A program made the position numbers and the translations under genes. This document shows, in pieces, positions 5,625 to 6,220 of a DNA stretch of 6,220 bases. The notes below the pieces were generated by a model, which searched no databases, had not been told where the DNA came from, and worked only from the letters and a program-made list of their open reading frames with translations. The stretch is from assembly GCA_023250795.1 (NCBI GenBank), contig JAHFAB010000120.1, positions 1 to 6,220 of the forward strand. Reading direction: 5' to 3'. The stretch comes from Bacteriovoracaceae bacterium (GTDB taxonomy: Bacteria > Bdellovibrionota > UBA1018). The first letter of the stretch is position 1. Each line of letters opens with the position of its first letter.

Positions 5625-6220
5625 TTATTTCACCAATAAAAGGACTGTGTTTATCGTAGGTCTGACTAATTCTAAAAGGGGGTGAGGATAAACCCCAAAA
5701 ACGACAAGAAGAACTACAATTGGAAATAAATATGCCCTCTCTCTAAAAGATAAATCCGGAAAATGTGCCCCTCCACTGTCTCCAAGAAAAATAATTTTAA
5801 ACATTGAAAACAAATAATAAATCGATAAAAGCGTTGCAACCCCAGACAATAACACTGCCCAAGGATTACCAGGAAATGCGCCGATCATTACTAAACCATA
5901 TCCTACAAAACCCATAAAACCAGGAAATCCAAGCAGAGAAGCAATCACAATAGATGTAAAAATAGAAATTTCTGGTGCAAAGGAAACAACTCCCATTAGT
6001 CTCACGGGGGATCCCTGGGGACGGAAATGAGTAGTTCCAGTCCTTTCCAATAAGAGCCCCATAAGCAGTCCAAATCCACCCAGACCCAGACTAAAAGAGA
6101 CAGAGTAAAGCAGGGTTCCGGTAACTGAAACCAAATTCAGAGATCCAAACCCCATAATGACAAACCCAAACCCACCCAAACAAAGGTATGCAAATAACTG
6201 TCTTAATTCATTTTGGCCTA
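5625..6220 (-). CDS. nuoM: NADH-quinone oxidoreductase subunit M (NuoM), C-terminal part, cut by window edge
   Basis: This is the C-terminal 197 residues of an antiporter-like membrane subunit; the frame stays open to the window edge, so its true start is outside. It begins GQNELRQLFAY, matching the QxDLKxLxAY segment before the discontinuous-helix region of NuoM, and continues with an LLLERTGTTHF stretch (cf. LYERTHTRD), LLGFPGFMGFVGYG at TM12, a KIIFLG segment, and a tail FPDLSFRERAYLFP...GVYPHPLLELV typical of NuoM ends. Its position just before nuoN agrees. Three family residues are replaced: the His of the SSVSHMGF segment is Gly, the His of the following helix is Phe, and the TM12 glutamate (E. 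coli E407, numbering from memory) in FVGEF is Tyr (codon 5900-5898). The N-terminal half with the TM5 Glu and TM7/TM8 Lys is not visible. The stop is 5 bp before nuoN. Confidence 0.88.
   Translation of the reverse strand, partial: GQNELRQLFAYLCLGGFGFVIMGFGSLNLVSVTGTLLYSVSFSLGLGGFGLLMGLLLERTGTTHFRPQGSPVRLMGVVSFAPEISIFTSIVIASLLGFPGFMGFVGYGLVMIGAFPGNPWAVLLSGVATLLSIYYLFSMFKIIFLGDSGGAHFPDLSFRERAYLFPIVVLLVVFGVYPHPLLELVRPTINTVLLLVK

Noticed and set aside
5625..6179. A separate 184-residue gene starting at the TTG at 6179
   Set aside because: The same frame continues upstream without a stop to the window edge and the added residues match the NuoM family, so the TTG is an internal Leu codon.
4153..6220. 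nuoM/nuoN as pseudogenes because of the missing ionisable residues
   Set aside because: Both frames are intact to normal ends, with tight spacing and conserved helices and loops; substitutions are specific rather than random decay.

Overview
The window is one continuous minus-strand stretch of a respiratory complex I (proton-pumping NADH:quinone oxidoreductase, type NDH-1) operon. Read in the direction of transcription (right to left) it holds the 3' part of nuoM (cut by the window edge), then nuoN, nuoA, nuoB, nuoC, nuoD, nuoE and the 5' two thirds of nuoF (cut by the other edge). All eight frames are open and no gene is frameshifted. There are no RNA genes, mobile elements, CRISPR arrays or convincing terminators, and I support no plus-strand gene.

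Layout: nuoM and nuoN (6220-4153) encode antiporter-like subunits of the membrane arm. After a 74-bp AT-rich gap, the only sizeable one, nuoA (4078-3719) encodes the small membrane subunit next to the quinone chamber. nuoB, nuoC and nuoD (3715-1419) encode the connecting module with cluster N2 and the quinone site. nuoE and nuoF (1404-1) encode the NADH-oxidising tip with cluster N1a and the FMN site. The other intergenic gaps are 3 to 33 bp, so one polycistronic message is likely. Electrons would run NADH -> FMN (NuoF) -> clusters in NuoF/NuoG/NuoI -> N2 (NuoB) -> quinone between NuoB and NuoD, coupled to ion movement through NuoH, L, M and N. NuoG, H, I, J, K and L are not in the window.

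The organism is a bacterium with moderately low GC (low 40s per cent by eye). Separate nuoC and nuoD genes argue against enterobacteria, where they are fused. The GPTHPAMHG-type NuoD recalls, from memory, the branch seen in Bdellovibrio/Myxococcus-like and Rhodothermus-like bacteria. I cannot assign it further.

The most notable signal is in the pump subunits. The hydrophilic and connecting subunits keep every catalytic motif checked. NuoN, however, lacks most of the charged residues that define the antiporter-like proton path (Glu->Gln, Lys->Gln, His->Cys, Lys->Arg), and the visible half of NuoM lacks its TM12 glutamate and two usual histidines. The second signal is gene order: nuoM-nuoN lie immediately upstream of nuoA instead of at the distal end of the operon.
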